From Boseongicola sp. SB0675_bin_26 (GTDB taxonomy: Bacteria; Pseudomonadota; Alphaproteobacteria; Rhodobacterales; Rhodobacteraceae), in the NCBI GenBank assembly GCA_009843725.1, contig VYCX01000290.1, positions 1 through 13,903 on the forward strand: a stretch of 13,903 nucleotides of DNA. Reading direction: 5' to 3'. Position numbers and translations under genes: made by a program. The notes under the pieces were generated by a model, which had not been told where the DNA came from, made no database searches, and saw only the letters and a program-made list of their open reading frames with translations. Of this stretch, positions 6,355 to 13,903 are shown in pieces; the first letter of the stretch is position 1, and each line of letters opens with the position of its first letter.

Positions 6355-7512
6355 TCAGTCGCTCTCACCAGCCATCAGTCGCGCCATTGCCTCCCCGACC
6401 CGTTCCGCCGCTTCGCGGACGTTGCGGTCGTCGAGGTGAACGTAGCGCAGTGTCATTTTCGTGCTTGAATGACCAAGAAGGCGTGACACGACCGGCACCG
6501 GAACGCCCTGCATGGCAGCGTAACTTGCGAAATTGTGACGCAAGTCATGAAGGCGGACGTCACCGATTTCTGCTTCCTGACGGATCGCTGGCCAGAGGTG
6601 GATGCTGCTGCTTGGCCGGTCCGGCCGGCGAGAGGACGGAAACACCCAAGGACCCGTCCCGCGCGGCTGGCGCTCGAGAACCGCGCGTGCCTGCGGGTTC
6701 AGGTGCACCCTCCTCGGGCCAGTCTTGCTGTCGCAAAGGGCGAGCGTGTCGCCGGTCACCTCGGACCAGCGCAGGTTGACAATCTCCCCCTTGCGGCAGC
6801 CGGTGAGCATCAGCAACCGTATCATGTCGGCCTGCTGGCGCTGCGAGGAGCCGCGCCGGGAGACCCCGTCGAGTGCGTCGTGCAGGCGCCTGATCTCTTC
6901 GCGGGAAAGGAAGCGGGTCATGGGCGTCCGCCGGTTCTTCGTGACGCCTCGCGTGGGGTTCGTCTCCAGGTGCCCGCACGCGATCCCGAAGTTCAGGATC
7001 TGGCGCAGCAGGTCGAGCGCCGAGTTGGCTCCGCCGGGCGCGGTTCGGCTGTACCCCTCGAACCAACGTTCGACCCCGGCCCGCGTGATGCGGTCAAGTC
7101 GCGTCGTGCCAAATGCGGGCAGGAGCTGCGTCTTGAGCATGGATCGCCTGCCCTTGCGCGTCGAGGGCTTGAAGCGGTCCATGTGGGCCGAGTGCCATTT
7201 GCCCGCGACGAAATCACAGAACAGCGGAGTTTCCCGTGCCGCCTCCTTCGGCGCGGTGTCGACTGCACCGGCATTCCGCAGCAGGCACTCGTGCCTGGCT
7301 TCGTCGACGCCCATCGACGCAACGGAGCCGAGGGAGACGCGCCTGGTGCGCCCCTCGACCGTCCGGATAACGACGTAACTCCTGCCGCCGTTCGGCCTCA
7401 CGCGGACCCCGAGGCCGGGGACGCGGCTGTCCCAGACGGTGAACTCGCGTGTCCCGGGACGAAGGCGGGCGATGCCGGCATCGGTGAGACGGATGCGTTT
7501 CCGTGCCGCCAT
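6355..7512 (-). CDS. Tyrosine recombinase/integrase (second of tandem pair)
   Basis: A 385-residue phage-type integrase that cuts and rejoins DNA through a 3'-phosphotyrosine. Residues 6-60 form the DUF4102-like arm-binding module (KRIRLTDAGIARLRPG, then VWDSRVPGLGVRVRPNG). A core-binding SAM-like helical domain spans about 95-190, and the catalytic domain about 200-370. All catalytic residues are visible: Arg240 in TGCRKGEI, Lys263 in DSKTGPR, His322 and Arg325 in HDLRH, His348 in LLGH and Tyr357 in LRYVHL. The start ATG lies 3 bp after the stop of the upstream recombinase, so the two are almost certainly co-transcribed and translationally coupled. The short spacing replaces an independent ribosome site. 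The protein looks intact and is likely to mobilise the surrounding island, possibly together with its partner. Confidence 0.95.
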   Translation of the reverse strand: MAARKRIRLTDAGIARLRPGTREFTVWDSRVPGLGVRVRPNGGRSYVVIRTVEGRTRRVSLGSVASMGVDEARHECLLRNAGAVDTAPKEAARETPLFCDFVAGKWHSAHMDRFKPSTRKGRRSMLKTQLLPAFGTTRLDRITRAGVERWFEGYSRTAPGGANSALDLLRQILNFGIACGHLETNPTRGVTKNRRTPMTRFLSREEIRRLHDALDGVSRRGSSQRQQADMIRLLMLTGCRKGEIVNLRWSEVTGDTLALCDSKTGPRRVHLNPQARAVLERQPRGTGPWVFPSSRRPDRPSSSIHLWPAIRQEAEIGDVRLHDLRHNFASYAAMQGVPVPVVSRLLGHSSTKMTLRYVHLDDRNVREAAERVGEAMARLMAGESD

Positions 7513-7515
7513 CGG

Positions 7516-8640
7516 TCAGCCCTCCGCAAGCACCGTGCCGACTTTCGCAGCGGCCTCGGCCGCCATGGAGTCGGCATGATGCGTGTACTTGAGTGTGGTC
7601 TCCGCGGAGCGGTGGCCAAGCAGGCGGCCGATCGCGAGAACGCTTTCGCCCTGCCTGAGAGCGATGCTGGCATAGACGTGCCTCAGATCGTGAAGGCGCA
7701 CGTCCCCGAGACCCGCCTCAGCACGCGTGCCCGACCAGAAGCTGTCCAGCCAACCCCTGGACCGCGGCCCGCCCCTCTTTCGGCCAGGGAAAACCCATGT
7801 CGATGTTCGCCCGATTCCGTCAAGCACGTCCCGCGCGGAGCGCGAAAGCCAGACGGTCCGGGGTCCGGTCTTGCTGTCCCGAAGGAACAGCGCGCCTTCC
7901 CGATAGTCCGCCCAACGCAGCGTGACGATCTCCGATTTTCGGCATCCCGTCAGCAAAAGCAGCCGAATGGCCGCGACGGAAAGGGGCCGCTCGCTCTCGC
8001 AAGCGTCGAGACAGCGCGCCAGGGAGCGAACTTCCGCATCGGACAGGAACTTCTCCCGCCCCTTCCGCCTGTAGCGGCGGATGCCGAGGCATGGATTGGA
8101 TCCTTCCTCCCTGAAGCCCATGCGCTCCGCCTCGCGCATGATCACCGACAGCACGGGTACGGATCGGTCCGCCGCGACCGGCGTCGCCCTTAGCGACGCG
8201 AACCACCGCACGACGTCCCGCCGGTTGATCTCCGCGATCTGGCGGCCTGCGAAGCGGGGCAGTATCTGGCTGCGAAGATACGAGCGGTTCACCTTCAGCG
8301 TGCCGGGCTTCCAGGACCGCCCGTGCCGGCCGAACGCCGCCTCCGCGACTGCCTCGAAGACCGTGTCCTCCGGCGTGGTCGGCGCGGGCCTGCCTCGCCT
8401 GATCGCCGCCAGCATCGCTTCGGCACGCGAGCGGGCCTCGCCCGCGCTGATGTTGTCAGCGCCGCCGACGATCCTCCAGATGCGTTCGCCGTCGCACTGA
8501 CAGTGAATGAAGTAGCGTTTGCGGCCCGACGGGAGCACCCGGACGCCGAAGCCCTTCAACTGCGCGTCGCGGACGTCATGCGCCGACCTGCGGGGCCTGA
8601 GCGCCCTGATTCGGGCGTCGGTTAAGGTTAGGGTTGCCAT
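7516..8640 (-). CDS. Tyrosine recombinase/integrase (first of tandem pair)
   Basis: A 374-residue integrase. I chose the ATG at 8640 because GGAG lies just upstream and the family's N-terminal pattern (TLTLTDARIRALRP) begins there; the 15-residue upstream extension to 8685 looks spurious. The N-terminal DUF4102-like arm-binding module carries LKGFGVRVLPSGRKRYFI (28-45). The core-binding domain follows, then the catalytic domain with Arg234 (TGCRKSEI), Lys257 (DSKTGPR), His317 and Arg320 (HDLRH), His343 (LLGHRS) and Tyr352 (LKYTH). Both recombinases share TGCRK-EIV-LRW, SKTGPR, GDVRLHDLRH and LLGH at equal spacing, so they are paralogues, but they differ greatly elsewhere and are not a recent copy. 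This is the first gene of a two-gene operon. Immediately upstream, in the opposite orientation, lies the vapBC remnant. Confidence 0.95.
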   Translation of the reverse strand: MATLTLTDARIRALRPRRSAHDVRDAQLKGFGVRVLPSGRKRYFIHCQCDGERIWRIVGGADNISAGEARSRAEAMLAAIRRGRPAPTTPEDTVFEAVAEAAFGRHGRSWKPGTLKVNRSYLRSQILPRFAGRQIAEINRRDVVRWFASLRATPVAADRSVPVLSVIMREAERMGFREEGSNPCLGIRRYRRKGREKFLSDAEVRSLARCLDACESERPLSVAAIRLLLLTGCRKSEIVTLRWADYREGALFLRDSKTGPRTVWLSRSARDVLDGIGRTSTWVFPGRKRGGPRSRGWLDSFWSGTRAEAGLGDVRLHDLRHVYASIALRQGESVLAIGRLLGHRSAETTLKYTHHADSMAAEAAAKVGTVLAEG

Positions 8641-8739
8641 GGGTCCATTCTCCGTGCAGTTGCAGCGGGGAACAGAAGCCACCATGTTCCTGTCCGACGC
8701 CGCGAATTTGACAGGAGAAAACGACGTGATATCAACGGC

Positions 8740-8916
8740 GTGAAAATTCCATCAGCACCGAAGGTGCGCGCGGGTGTAATCCTTGAGCCAGTTGAAGAGG
8801 GCAGGGCGAGGCTCGACGCATTGCATGAAATGGGGTCGCTGGACGCAGATGCTGTGGAAGCGGCAACGGAAGTGCAGGGCGAACAGTCCCGACCCGAACT
8901 GAATGTCTTTGCGTGA
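8740..8916 (+). pseudogene. Remnant of a VapB/MazE-type antitoxin
   Basis: A 58-codon frame starting GTG at 8740 whose last codons overlap the toxin start by four bases (GTGA), the usual toxin-antitoxin arrangement. The part GVILEPVEEGRARLDAL resembles the segment after the AbrB/MazE-type DNA-binding hairpin in VapB proteins, and the acidic tail ending NVFA suits an antitoxin C-terminus. The N-terminal DNA-binding half is missing. GGAG at 8714-8717 precedes another GTG (8726) that hits a stop after five codons, consistent with a deletion or frameshift at the 5' end. A TTGACA at 8708-8713 may mark the old promoter. It is unlikely to encode a working antitoxin. Confidence 0.5.
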
Positions 8917-9360
8917 AGTGCCTGCTTGGCACCGACGTCGTCATGGCGGCCATCGCAGGTGAGCCGGCAATCGTGTCGCGGCGGAAAGGGCAGGACGTGA
9001 GCGACTTCGGAGTGTCCTCCGTTGTGATGCACGAGCCCTATTTCGGGGGCATTCAGGAGTGCACAAGTGGAGGCCTACACCGCACGCGTCGAAGCCCTGC
9101 GATTTCCGGTCTTGGGCCTGTCGAAACGAGCCGGAAGGCGTGCGGGCGAATTCCACGCTGGCCCGGCACGCAAAGGGACGCCAATCGGCCCGTGCGACCT
9201 CCTGACCGCCGGTCAGGCACTGGCCAGATCGCTGACGCTTGTCGCCAGAAACGTCGCTGAGTTCGTTCGGGTGGATGGGCTTGTCGTTGAATCCAGGCAG
9301 CAACTTGTTGTTGGGAGACGCGGACGGCGCATGATGATGGCTGTCCCGAACCGCCGATGA
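8913..9360 (+). pseudogene. Frameshifted VapC-type PIN-domain toxin
   Basis: Two consecutive frames together spell a VapC ribonuclease. The first starts GTG at 8913 and reads KCLLGTDVVMAAIAGEPAIV and later VSSVVMHEPYFGGI, the N-terminal PIN half. At about 9050-9067 the homology moves by one base to a frame reading EALRFPVLGLS, then KGTPIGPCDLLTAGQALA and LTLVARNVAEFVRVDGL, the C-terminal half with the conserved Asp of the third motif. Besides the shift, the first catalytic Asp (normally LLDTN) is Gly here (LLGTD), so even a corrected frame would be damaged. The PIN homology fades at about 9290, and the frame runs on to a stop at 9358-9360. VapC toxins cleave tRNA or rRNA; this copy is presumably dead. 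Confidence 0.75.
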
Positions 9361-9651
9361 GCCGACACGTTGCGTCGTGTGCCGACGGCTCTCAGGACAG
9401 CCTGTCAAGTCGAGATTGTTGCAAGAGGTTCAGGACACGGGGGCAGTGACCAGTCGCAAGAGCATGCGGCCCGGGCTTCCGTCATGACCTACGGTCGAAG
9501 GACGGAAATCTTGACCTTGATCAGTGATTTCGGGCTCCTTTTCCGAGAGCCGCGCCACCTGCCGTGAAGTGTTCCTGACTTGTGAGGGCGCAAGGCTGCA
9601 TCCCGAGCCAATTGTGCGGCAGAACCCGCAGTGTCGTGCATGAGAATCCGT
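9361..9651. other. Gap without a recognisable gene
   Basis: About 290 bp between the vapC remnant and the end of the YceI gene. No coding frame, repeat or RNA gene is recognised. A short stem (TGCGG/CCGCA with a 6-nt loop) lies roughly 30 bp beyond the YceI stop on the minus strand, without a T-run. Confidence 0.35.
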
Positions 9652-10236
9652 TCAATTGATTGCGCGCATGGCCATCACCACGTTCAAGCCTACTTCGTCC
9701 CCGACCAGCGCTTTGTACCCGGATGCGCCGAAACTTGACCGACTGATCCGGCCGGTCAGGCGGACCGTCATGCGGCCAAGGTCGTCCTGTGCGCTGTCCG
9801 CCTGAGGCATGAAGAGGGTATCGAAGGTTACTGCCTGCGTAACATCGCGTATCGTCAGTTCTCCGGCCAGCTTCGCGCCGTCCGACAGTCGGCCAGACTT
9901 GGCCGGCCTGACGGCGGTGGAGACGAAGCGAATGGTGGGGAAGCGACCAGCGTCCAGCATTGCCGCGCTTTTCAGGATTCTGGTGACAAGAAAAAACCCG
10001 GTCCGCACTTGATCTGCACGCAGCGTCACATCGGCCGAGCTGGCGGCCAGATTGGACGGGTCGATCTGGAAATCGGCGCGACCGACCGGCATCTCGCCTT
10101 TCCGTCTGGCCCCGTTCATCCAGTAGGTGAATCCTGCGCGCGAGGCATGGGGTTCCAGTTCGTAGCGTCTAGTCAATGCATGTGCAGGAAGGGGCAAGGT
10201 GCAGAGGCCCATCAGGATCAGTCGCCGGGACAGCAT
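9652..10236 (-). CDS. YceI-family periplasmic protein
   Basis: A secreted lipocalin-like beta-barrel protein of the YceI family, whose members bind polyisoprenoid-type lipids in the periplasm. From the ATG at 10236 it has 194 residues, near the E. coli length of 191. The N-terminus MLSRRLILMGLCTLPLPAHA is a signal peptide with likely cleavage after AHA; SRRLIL loosely resembles a Tat motif. The mature part shows the family landmarks: RYELEPHASRAGFTY, strands through SADVTLRADQV, LKSAAMLDAGRFPTIRFVST, LAGELTIRDVTQAVTFD and SRSSFGASGY, ending LNVVMAMRAIN. An in-frame ATG at 10284 would add 16 residues; neither start has a clear ribosome site, and I prefer 10236 for the compact signal peptide. 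No cytochrome b561 partner gene is seen next to it. Confidence 0.9.
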   Translation of the reverse strand: MLSRRLILMGLCTLPLPAHALTRRYELEPHASRAGFTYWMNGARRKGEMPVGRADFQIDPSNLAASSADVTLRADQVRTGFFLVTRILKSAAMLDAGRFPTIRFVSTAVRPAKSGRLSDGAKLAGELTIRDVTQAVTFDTLFMPQADSAQDDLGRMTVRLTGRISRSSFGASGYKALVGDEVGLNVVMAMRAIN

Positions 10237-10284
10237 CGATGCAAAATGCCGCGGGCGCGATGCGCTTGTCAAGATCAGCGTCAT

Positions 10285-10675
10285 GAGAGGTTAGTTTTCG
10301 ACGGGATTCCCGTTGGTTCTGAGCGTAGTCTGCAATGAGGGTGTCGCAGGCATCGCGGCGCGCGCGGAACTGGCCTCCGGTCCCAGCCATGCCCCGCAGG
10401 AGCGTGGTCTCAAGGACTTTGGGGTCGATGGGTTCCATAGTGCCACCGAGCTACTCCATGCCGCTGCGCCGGACAACGCGGTGTGCCATCACAGCGCCTC
10501 GGTCGCCGGCATGGTACTCAGGCCGCCGCGGCGACATTGTAGCCTGCTGCCCACATGCGCTTAAATTTGCGAAGTGGACGAGCCCACGCCTTGCCCGAAG
10601 GGATGCCAGCCGAGGAGCAATGCGCCGCCTCCCGTTGGAGCCACGTTGTGTGCCTTAATTTGCCATTGGCTTGAT
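10285..10675. other. Gap between the YceI gene and the IS630 remnant
   Basis: About 390 bp. A minus-strand frame (10169-10438) begins MEPIDPKVLETTLLRGMAG and looks mildly protein-like, but it overlaps the YceI start by over 100 bp, has no good ribosome site and matches no family I know. The segment between about 10560 and 10675 probably includes the end of the IS630-type element, but terminal repeats could not be identified by eye. Confidence 0.35.
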
Positions 10676-11080
10676 TCATTCATTTGATGCCATGTCCTGA
10701 AGCTTCTGGTGGCCTCTCTTCCACGCCGCGACGAGGTCCTCCGGCTTCCTGCTCCAGCGGAACGGGCGGGCGTGGTTGGCATTGTGGTGCTTGATGCAGC
10801 TCTCGATCGCCGCGATGCACTCGTCAAGCGAGTCGAAGACCGCATTCTTCAACCTTTGCCTGGACTGCTTGGAGACGAACCCCTCGACGACGTTCATCCA
10901 GAAGGCCGAGGTCGGCGCGAAGTGGAACGTCCGGTCGGTACCGCCCTTCAGCCATCCGTGAACGTCGGCGACATGGTCGAGGAAGGCGAGGCACTGCTTC
11001 GACGCAACCGGCGCCGGCAGGCACGGTCGCGTCGCGAACCCATGAGCCGGATTGCGTGCCGACCCGACCGATCCAATCAT
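10676..11080 (-). pseudogene. C-terminal remnant of an IS630-family transposase
   Basis: The open frame encodes 134 residues, of which about the last 100 match the C-terminal part of IS630-type DDE transposases. It reads FLDHVADVHGWLKGG, then RTFHFAPTSAFWMNVVEGF with the final catalytic Glu of the DDE triad, then SKQSRQRLKNAVFDSLDE, IKHHNANHARPFRWSRKPEDL and WKRGHQKLQ. The first 30 residues are unrelated read-through, and the homology begins near 10990. The upstream DDE residues and helix-turn-helix region are absent or unrecognisable in any frame to 11340. The copy cannot transpose by itself. It marks an old insertion between the YceI and EamA genes. Confidence 0.8.
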
Positions 11081-11578
11081 CCGGAGTCGTCACGCCAGAG
11101 ACGACAATGTCCCGTGGCTTCGCATCCGAGGGTCCGGCCACCACAGCGATGCTGGAAGGCACTATGCCGTTGCGGCGGCGTGCCCTGGTTCCCGTCAGCG
11201 CCTGCGGCCGCTGGACGGCTTCCCTGCTTCGACATTGGTCCCCTGGTCGGGACCCTTCGGTCAGATCCGGTGCCGGCAAGAACATCATTCAGTGACCCGA
11301 ACGCGGCGGCGACCATGACAGGCCAGGTCTCCCCGGGGTGATGATTGCCTCCATGGTGCACGGCATCAGCCGCACGACACTGCCTTGCCTCCTTGCTGGC
11401 TTCGCAATACGTGGGGCATCGATGGCGACCCGGAACGTGTCCCGCAGGCTGGCTAATCCGTCAGGACGCAATGCATGCCAGCGTGCCTGGTCGGATGTCT
11501 TCCGGGGCCAAGCCCCGGCAAGGCACTCGGCACGACAGGTGCACGCGACACGGTTGCGTGAACAGGATGGATGTCGGA
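11081..11578. other. Gap upstream of the EamA permease
   Basis: About 500 bp between the transposase remnant and the permease. Open frames exist on both strands (for example 10824-11288 and 11077-11361, minus), but they look like composition-driven or decayed sequence. Some could be scrambled 5' transposase DNA, which I cannot show. The permease promoter should be here; no convincing -35/-10 pair was found. Confidence 0.35.
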
Positions 11579-12475
11579 ATGACGCAAAGGGACCGAATAG
11601 ATGCGGCGGGAGCGTTTGCGCTTTTCGGCTTCTCGCTGCTGCTGGCATTCAACCAGGTTGTCATCAGGGTTGTGAACGAGGGGCTGCAGCCGGTCTTCTT
11701 CGCCGGCGTGCGGTCGGTGGGAGTCGTCATTTGCCTCTGGCTCTGGTTTGCCGTGCGGCGCCGGCCATTGGGCCTCGAGCGCAAGAACCTGTTCTTTGGC
11801 TGCCTCATGGGGACGCTCTTCGCGCTCGAGTTCGTCTTCCTGTTCGTCGCACTCGACCTGACGACAGTTTCGCGGACATCGGTCCTGTTCAACACGATGC
11901 CGTTATGGATGGCGCTCTTTGCTCACGCGTTCATTCCCGGCGAGCGAATCACTCGCATCAAGGCTGTCGGCCAGCTGCTGGCATTTCTTGGCGCTGCCGT
12001 TGCGATTGTCTGGCGTGGCGACAGCGGAGAAGGGGCGTTGCTCGGCGACCTGCTGGCCTTGCTCGGGGCCATTGGATGGGCCACGTTGGCACTGATCGCA
12101 CGGACGGGGCTCAAGGATGTCTCGCCGGACCGGCAGTTGTTCTGGCAGGTGCTTGTTTCTGCCCCGATTCTACTCGTTGCCGCAGTCTTCTTCGGTCCCT
12201 TCGTGCGCGAGCTTGAACCGATCCACCTCTGGGGACTGGCGTTCCAGATCGTGGTCGTGGTGACCTTCGGATTCTCCTTCTGGCTCTGGCTGCTCGCAAT
12301 CTATCCTGCGGCCAGCGTTGCCGCATTCAGCTTTCTCGTACCCGTTTTCGGCGTGCTCCTTGGATGGTGGCTGCTGGACGAGGCGTTGGGGCCGCCAATC
12401 CTTTTGGCTCTGGGGCTTGTCTGCATAGGCCTCGTGCTGATCAATCGCCCTTCTCAGGTGCCGCAGAAAGTCTGA
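11579..12475 (+). CDS. EamA/DMT-superfamily permease
   Basis: A 298-residue inner-membrane transporter of the drug/metabolite transporter superfamily. Two homologous EamA halves (about 10-145 and 155-290) give ten hydrophobic helices, for example around residues 11-30, 39-58, 70-90, 128-145, 152-172, 185-205, 216-236, 245-266 and 270-288. Family landmarks are [21 protein letters not shown] in the first half, [22 protein letters not shown] at the end of the fourth helix, and the C-terminal [23 protein letters not shown]. The start is the ATG at 11579, just before the first helix; in-frame ATG 11567 and GTG 11558 are alternatives, and the frame runs open further upstream without family sequence. 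The substrate cannot be told (the family exports amino acids and other metabolites). The 3' end overlaps the converging SelO gene by 22 bp. Confidence 0.93.
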   Translation: MTQRDRIDAAGAFALFGFSLLLAFNQVVIRVVNEGLQPVFFAGVRSVGVVICLWLWFAVRRRPLGLERKNLFFGCLMGTLFALEFVFLFVALDLTTVSRTSVLFNTMPLWMALFAHAFIPGERITRIKAVGQLLAFLGAAVAIVWRGDSGEGALLGDLLALLGAIGWATLALIARTGLKDVSPDRQLFWQVLVSAPILLVAAVFFGPFVRELEPIHLWGLAFQIVVVVTFGFSFWLWLLAIYPAASVAAFSFLVPVFGVLLGWWLLDEALGPPILLALGLVCIGLVLINRPSQVPQKV

Positions 12476-13878
12476 CAGACAACCTCGCTTTCGGTCGGCG
12501 GCCTTGCAAGATCGGCGAACTTTTCCAGATCGGAAAACGGCGCCAGAAGGGCGGCATTCAAGTGCTCGAACGGGCCCAAGTCGCCTGCAACCGCAGCCTG
12601 TATCGCTTGCTCGATCCGATGGTTGCGGGGGATGAGTGCGGGATTTGCCGCATGCATGGTCTCGGCCCGGTCGTCCGGCACCACGCCTTCGTTGCCCAGT
12701 CGCTTTTTCCAGGACTTCTCCCAAGCATCGTAGAGTTCAGGGTCGGAGAACGCGTCGCGTGCCTTTGGGGTGCCGAGGGACCGGAACGTATTGGTGAAGT
12801 CGGCCTTTCCCTTTGCCATCGCGTCAAGAAGCCCGAGAATCAGCTCGTAATCTCCCTCGTCCGCTGCTTGCAGGCCGAGCTTTGCACGGAAGACTGTCAG
12901 CCATGCATCGCGGAAGAGCGCGGGGAACCGGTCGACGGCAGCCTGCGCGTCCTTCACGTCTTCAATGAGCGGGAGGAGCGATGTAGCCAGCTGCGCCAGG
13001 TTCCACATCGCGATGTCGGGCTGGCGTGAATATGCATACCTGCCTTGATGGTCGATCGACGAAAACACGCGCATCGGGCTGAAGCCGTCCATGAATGCAC
13101 AGGGTCCGTAGTCGATGGTTTCGCCGGATACGGTCATGTTGTCCGTGTTCATGACGCCATGGATGAATCCGATTCCAAGCCAGGCCGCCACCAGCAGTGC
13201 CTGCCGTTCCACGACATGGTTCAGAAGGTCCAGCGGACCGTCTGCTTCATGGGCATGCCGTTCGATGGCGTGGCTGACGAGCGCTTCCAGCGCCTCGCGG
13301 TCGTTTCTCGCGAAAAAGTACTGGAAGGTGCCGACCCGGATATGGCTGGCAGCAACACGGGTCAGCACCGCGCCAGGCAACGGCCCCTCGCGAAAGACCG
13401 TCTCTCCCGTCGTCACGGCAGCAAGCGCCCGCGTCGTCGGCACGCCGAGGGCCGCCATGGCCTCTGACACGATGTATTCGCGCAGAACAGGTCCGAGCCA
13501 CGCGCGGCCGTCCCCCATGCGCGAATACGGCGTTTGGCCCGATCCCTTGAGCTGGATGTCGAAGCGGGCCCCGTCGGGCGCGACAATCTCGCCAAGCAGG
13601 ATTGCGCGACCGTCGCCGAGTTTCGGAGACCAGCCGCCGAACTGGTGGCCGGCATAGACCTGGGCCAGTGGGTCGGCCCCTTCGGGAACCTCGTTTCCGG
13701 CCAGGACGGAGACGCCTTCCGGCGTCGCCAGTGCGTCCGCGTCAATGCCCAGACGTCTTGCAAGTTTCGCGTTCAGCGCCAGCATTGCCGGTGAAGCCAC
13801 CGGTGACGGCGCCATTCGGGTATAGAAGCGGTTCGGCAACCGTCCGTACGAGTTGTCGAAAGGCAGGGCCAGGCTCAT
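12454..13878 (-). CDS. selO: SelO/YdiU pseudokinase protein adenylyltransferase
   Basis: A 474-residue protein, close to E. coli YdiU (478). SelO proteins have a kinase-like fold that binds ATP upside-down and transfers AMP to Ser/Thr/Tyr of target proteins, linked to redox stress responses. Features in order: [18 protein letters not shown] at the start; [19 protein letters not shown] (74-92); the ATP-binding Lys111 in [12 protein letters not shown]; Glu134 in [18 protein letters not shown]; Arg174 and Arg181 in [18 protein letters not shown]; the catalytic HGVMNTDNM loop (Asn244, Asp246); and the metal-binding Asp256 in [10 protein letters not shown]. The C-terminus is TFCGT, with Cys472 third from the end, where vertebrate SelO has selenocysteine. 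The gene appears complete and intact. The start ATG at 13878 has no strong ribosome site and its promoter lies outside the window. The 3' end overlaps the converging permease gene. Confidence 0.96.
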   Translation of the reverse strand: MSLALPFDNSYGRLPNRFYTRMAPSPVASPAMLALNAKLARRLGIDADALATPEGVSVLAGNEVPEGADPLAQVYAGHQFGGWSPKLGDGRAILLGEIVAPDGARFDIQLKGSGQTPYSRMGDGRAWLGPVLREYIVSEAMAALGVPTTRALAAVTTGETVFREGPLPGAVLTRVAASHIRVGTFQYFFARNDREALEALVSHAIERHAHEADGPLDLLNHVVERQALLVAAWLGIGFIHGVMNTDNMTVSGETIDYGPCAFMDGFSPMRVFSSIDHQGRYAYSRQPDIAMWNLAQLATSLLPLIEDVKDAQAAVDRFPALFRDAWLTVFRAKLGLQAADEGDYELILGLLDAMAKGKADFTNTFRSLGTPKARDAFSDPELYDAWEKSWKKRLGNEGVVPDDRAETMHAANPALIPRNHRIEQAIQAAVAGDLGPFEHLNAALLAPFSDLEKFADLARPPTESEVVCQTFCGT

Positions 13879-13903
13879 GGGTCCAGGCGCGCTGAACCAG
13901 TCA

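Noticed and set aside
6535..8193. A 552-codon plus-strand frame across both recombinases
   Set aside because: It lies opposite two genes with full catalytic motifs, spans their boundary and resembles no family.
8708..8735. TTGACA with a TATCAA 16 bp downstream as a promoter for vapBC
   Set aside because: The -10 is weak, transcription would start about at the GTG, and TTGACAGGAG may simply include the ribosome site; the genes are decayed anyway.
9600..9650. TGCGG/CCGCA stem as a terminator for the YceI gene
   Set aside because: Only a 5-bp stem with no T-run; too weak to call.
10169..10438. A small minus-strand frame beginning MEPIDPKVLETTLLR
   Set aside because: It overlaps the YceI coding start out of frame, has no clear ribosome site and no family match; left as undecided.
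1..13903. tRNA gene as integration target, rRNA or CRISPR array
   Set aside because: No TPsiC-like signature in a cloverleaf context and no regularly spaced repeats were seen on either strand by eye.

Overview
The window is GC-rich bacterial DNA. Its layout suggests the junction between an accessory island (left and centre) and ordinary chromosomal genes (right). The style of the SelO, YceI and EamA proteins and the codon use suggest a proteobacterium, most likely an alphaproteobacterium of the Rhodobacterales/Rhizobiales kind. That placement is an impression from protein style, not a computed result.

Left part (1-4412, minus strand): an uncharacterised protein with a restriction-endonuclease-like core (10-909, TTG start) lies 650 bp downstream of a large UvrD/HelD-type helicase (1563-4412). 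The helicase carries an endonuclease-like insertion inside its motor and three zinc-ribbon modules at its C-terminus. Together they look like a DNA-processing or defence-type cargo, although the gap argues against a tight operon.

Centre (4413-9360): after about 0.9 kb without a recognisable gene comes a plus-strand gene for a ribbon-helix-helix + YfbU protein (5364-6047). It is preceded by an unusually AT-rich control region with a 22-bp palindrome and ACGT motifs spaced about one helical turn apart, probably its own operator. Two tandem tyrosine recombinases follow on the minus strand (7516-8640, then 6355-7512). They are 3 bp apart, and both keep the full catalytic set. Directly beyond the recombinase promoter side lies a decayed vapBC toxin-antitoxin pair (8740-9360): the antitoxin has lost its DNA-binding half, and the toxin is frameshifted and lacks its first catalytic Asp.

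Right part (9361-13903): a periplasmic YceI-family protein (minus), a remnant of an IS630-type transposase (minus), an EamA/DMT-family ten-helix permease (plus) and a full-length SelO/YdiU pseudokinase AMPylase (minus). The last two converge and overlap by 22 bp at their 3' ends. These look like housekeeping neighbours of the island.

No tRNA, rRNA or CRISPR array was seen. The best candidates for something little described are the RHH-YfbU gene with its phased operator, and the helicase with built-in nuclease-like domain next to the nuclease-like orphan.
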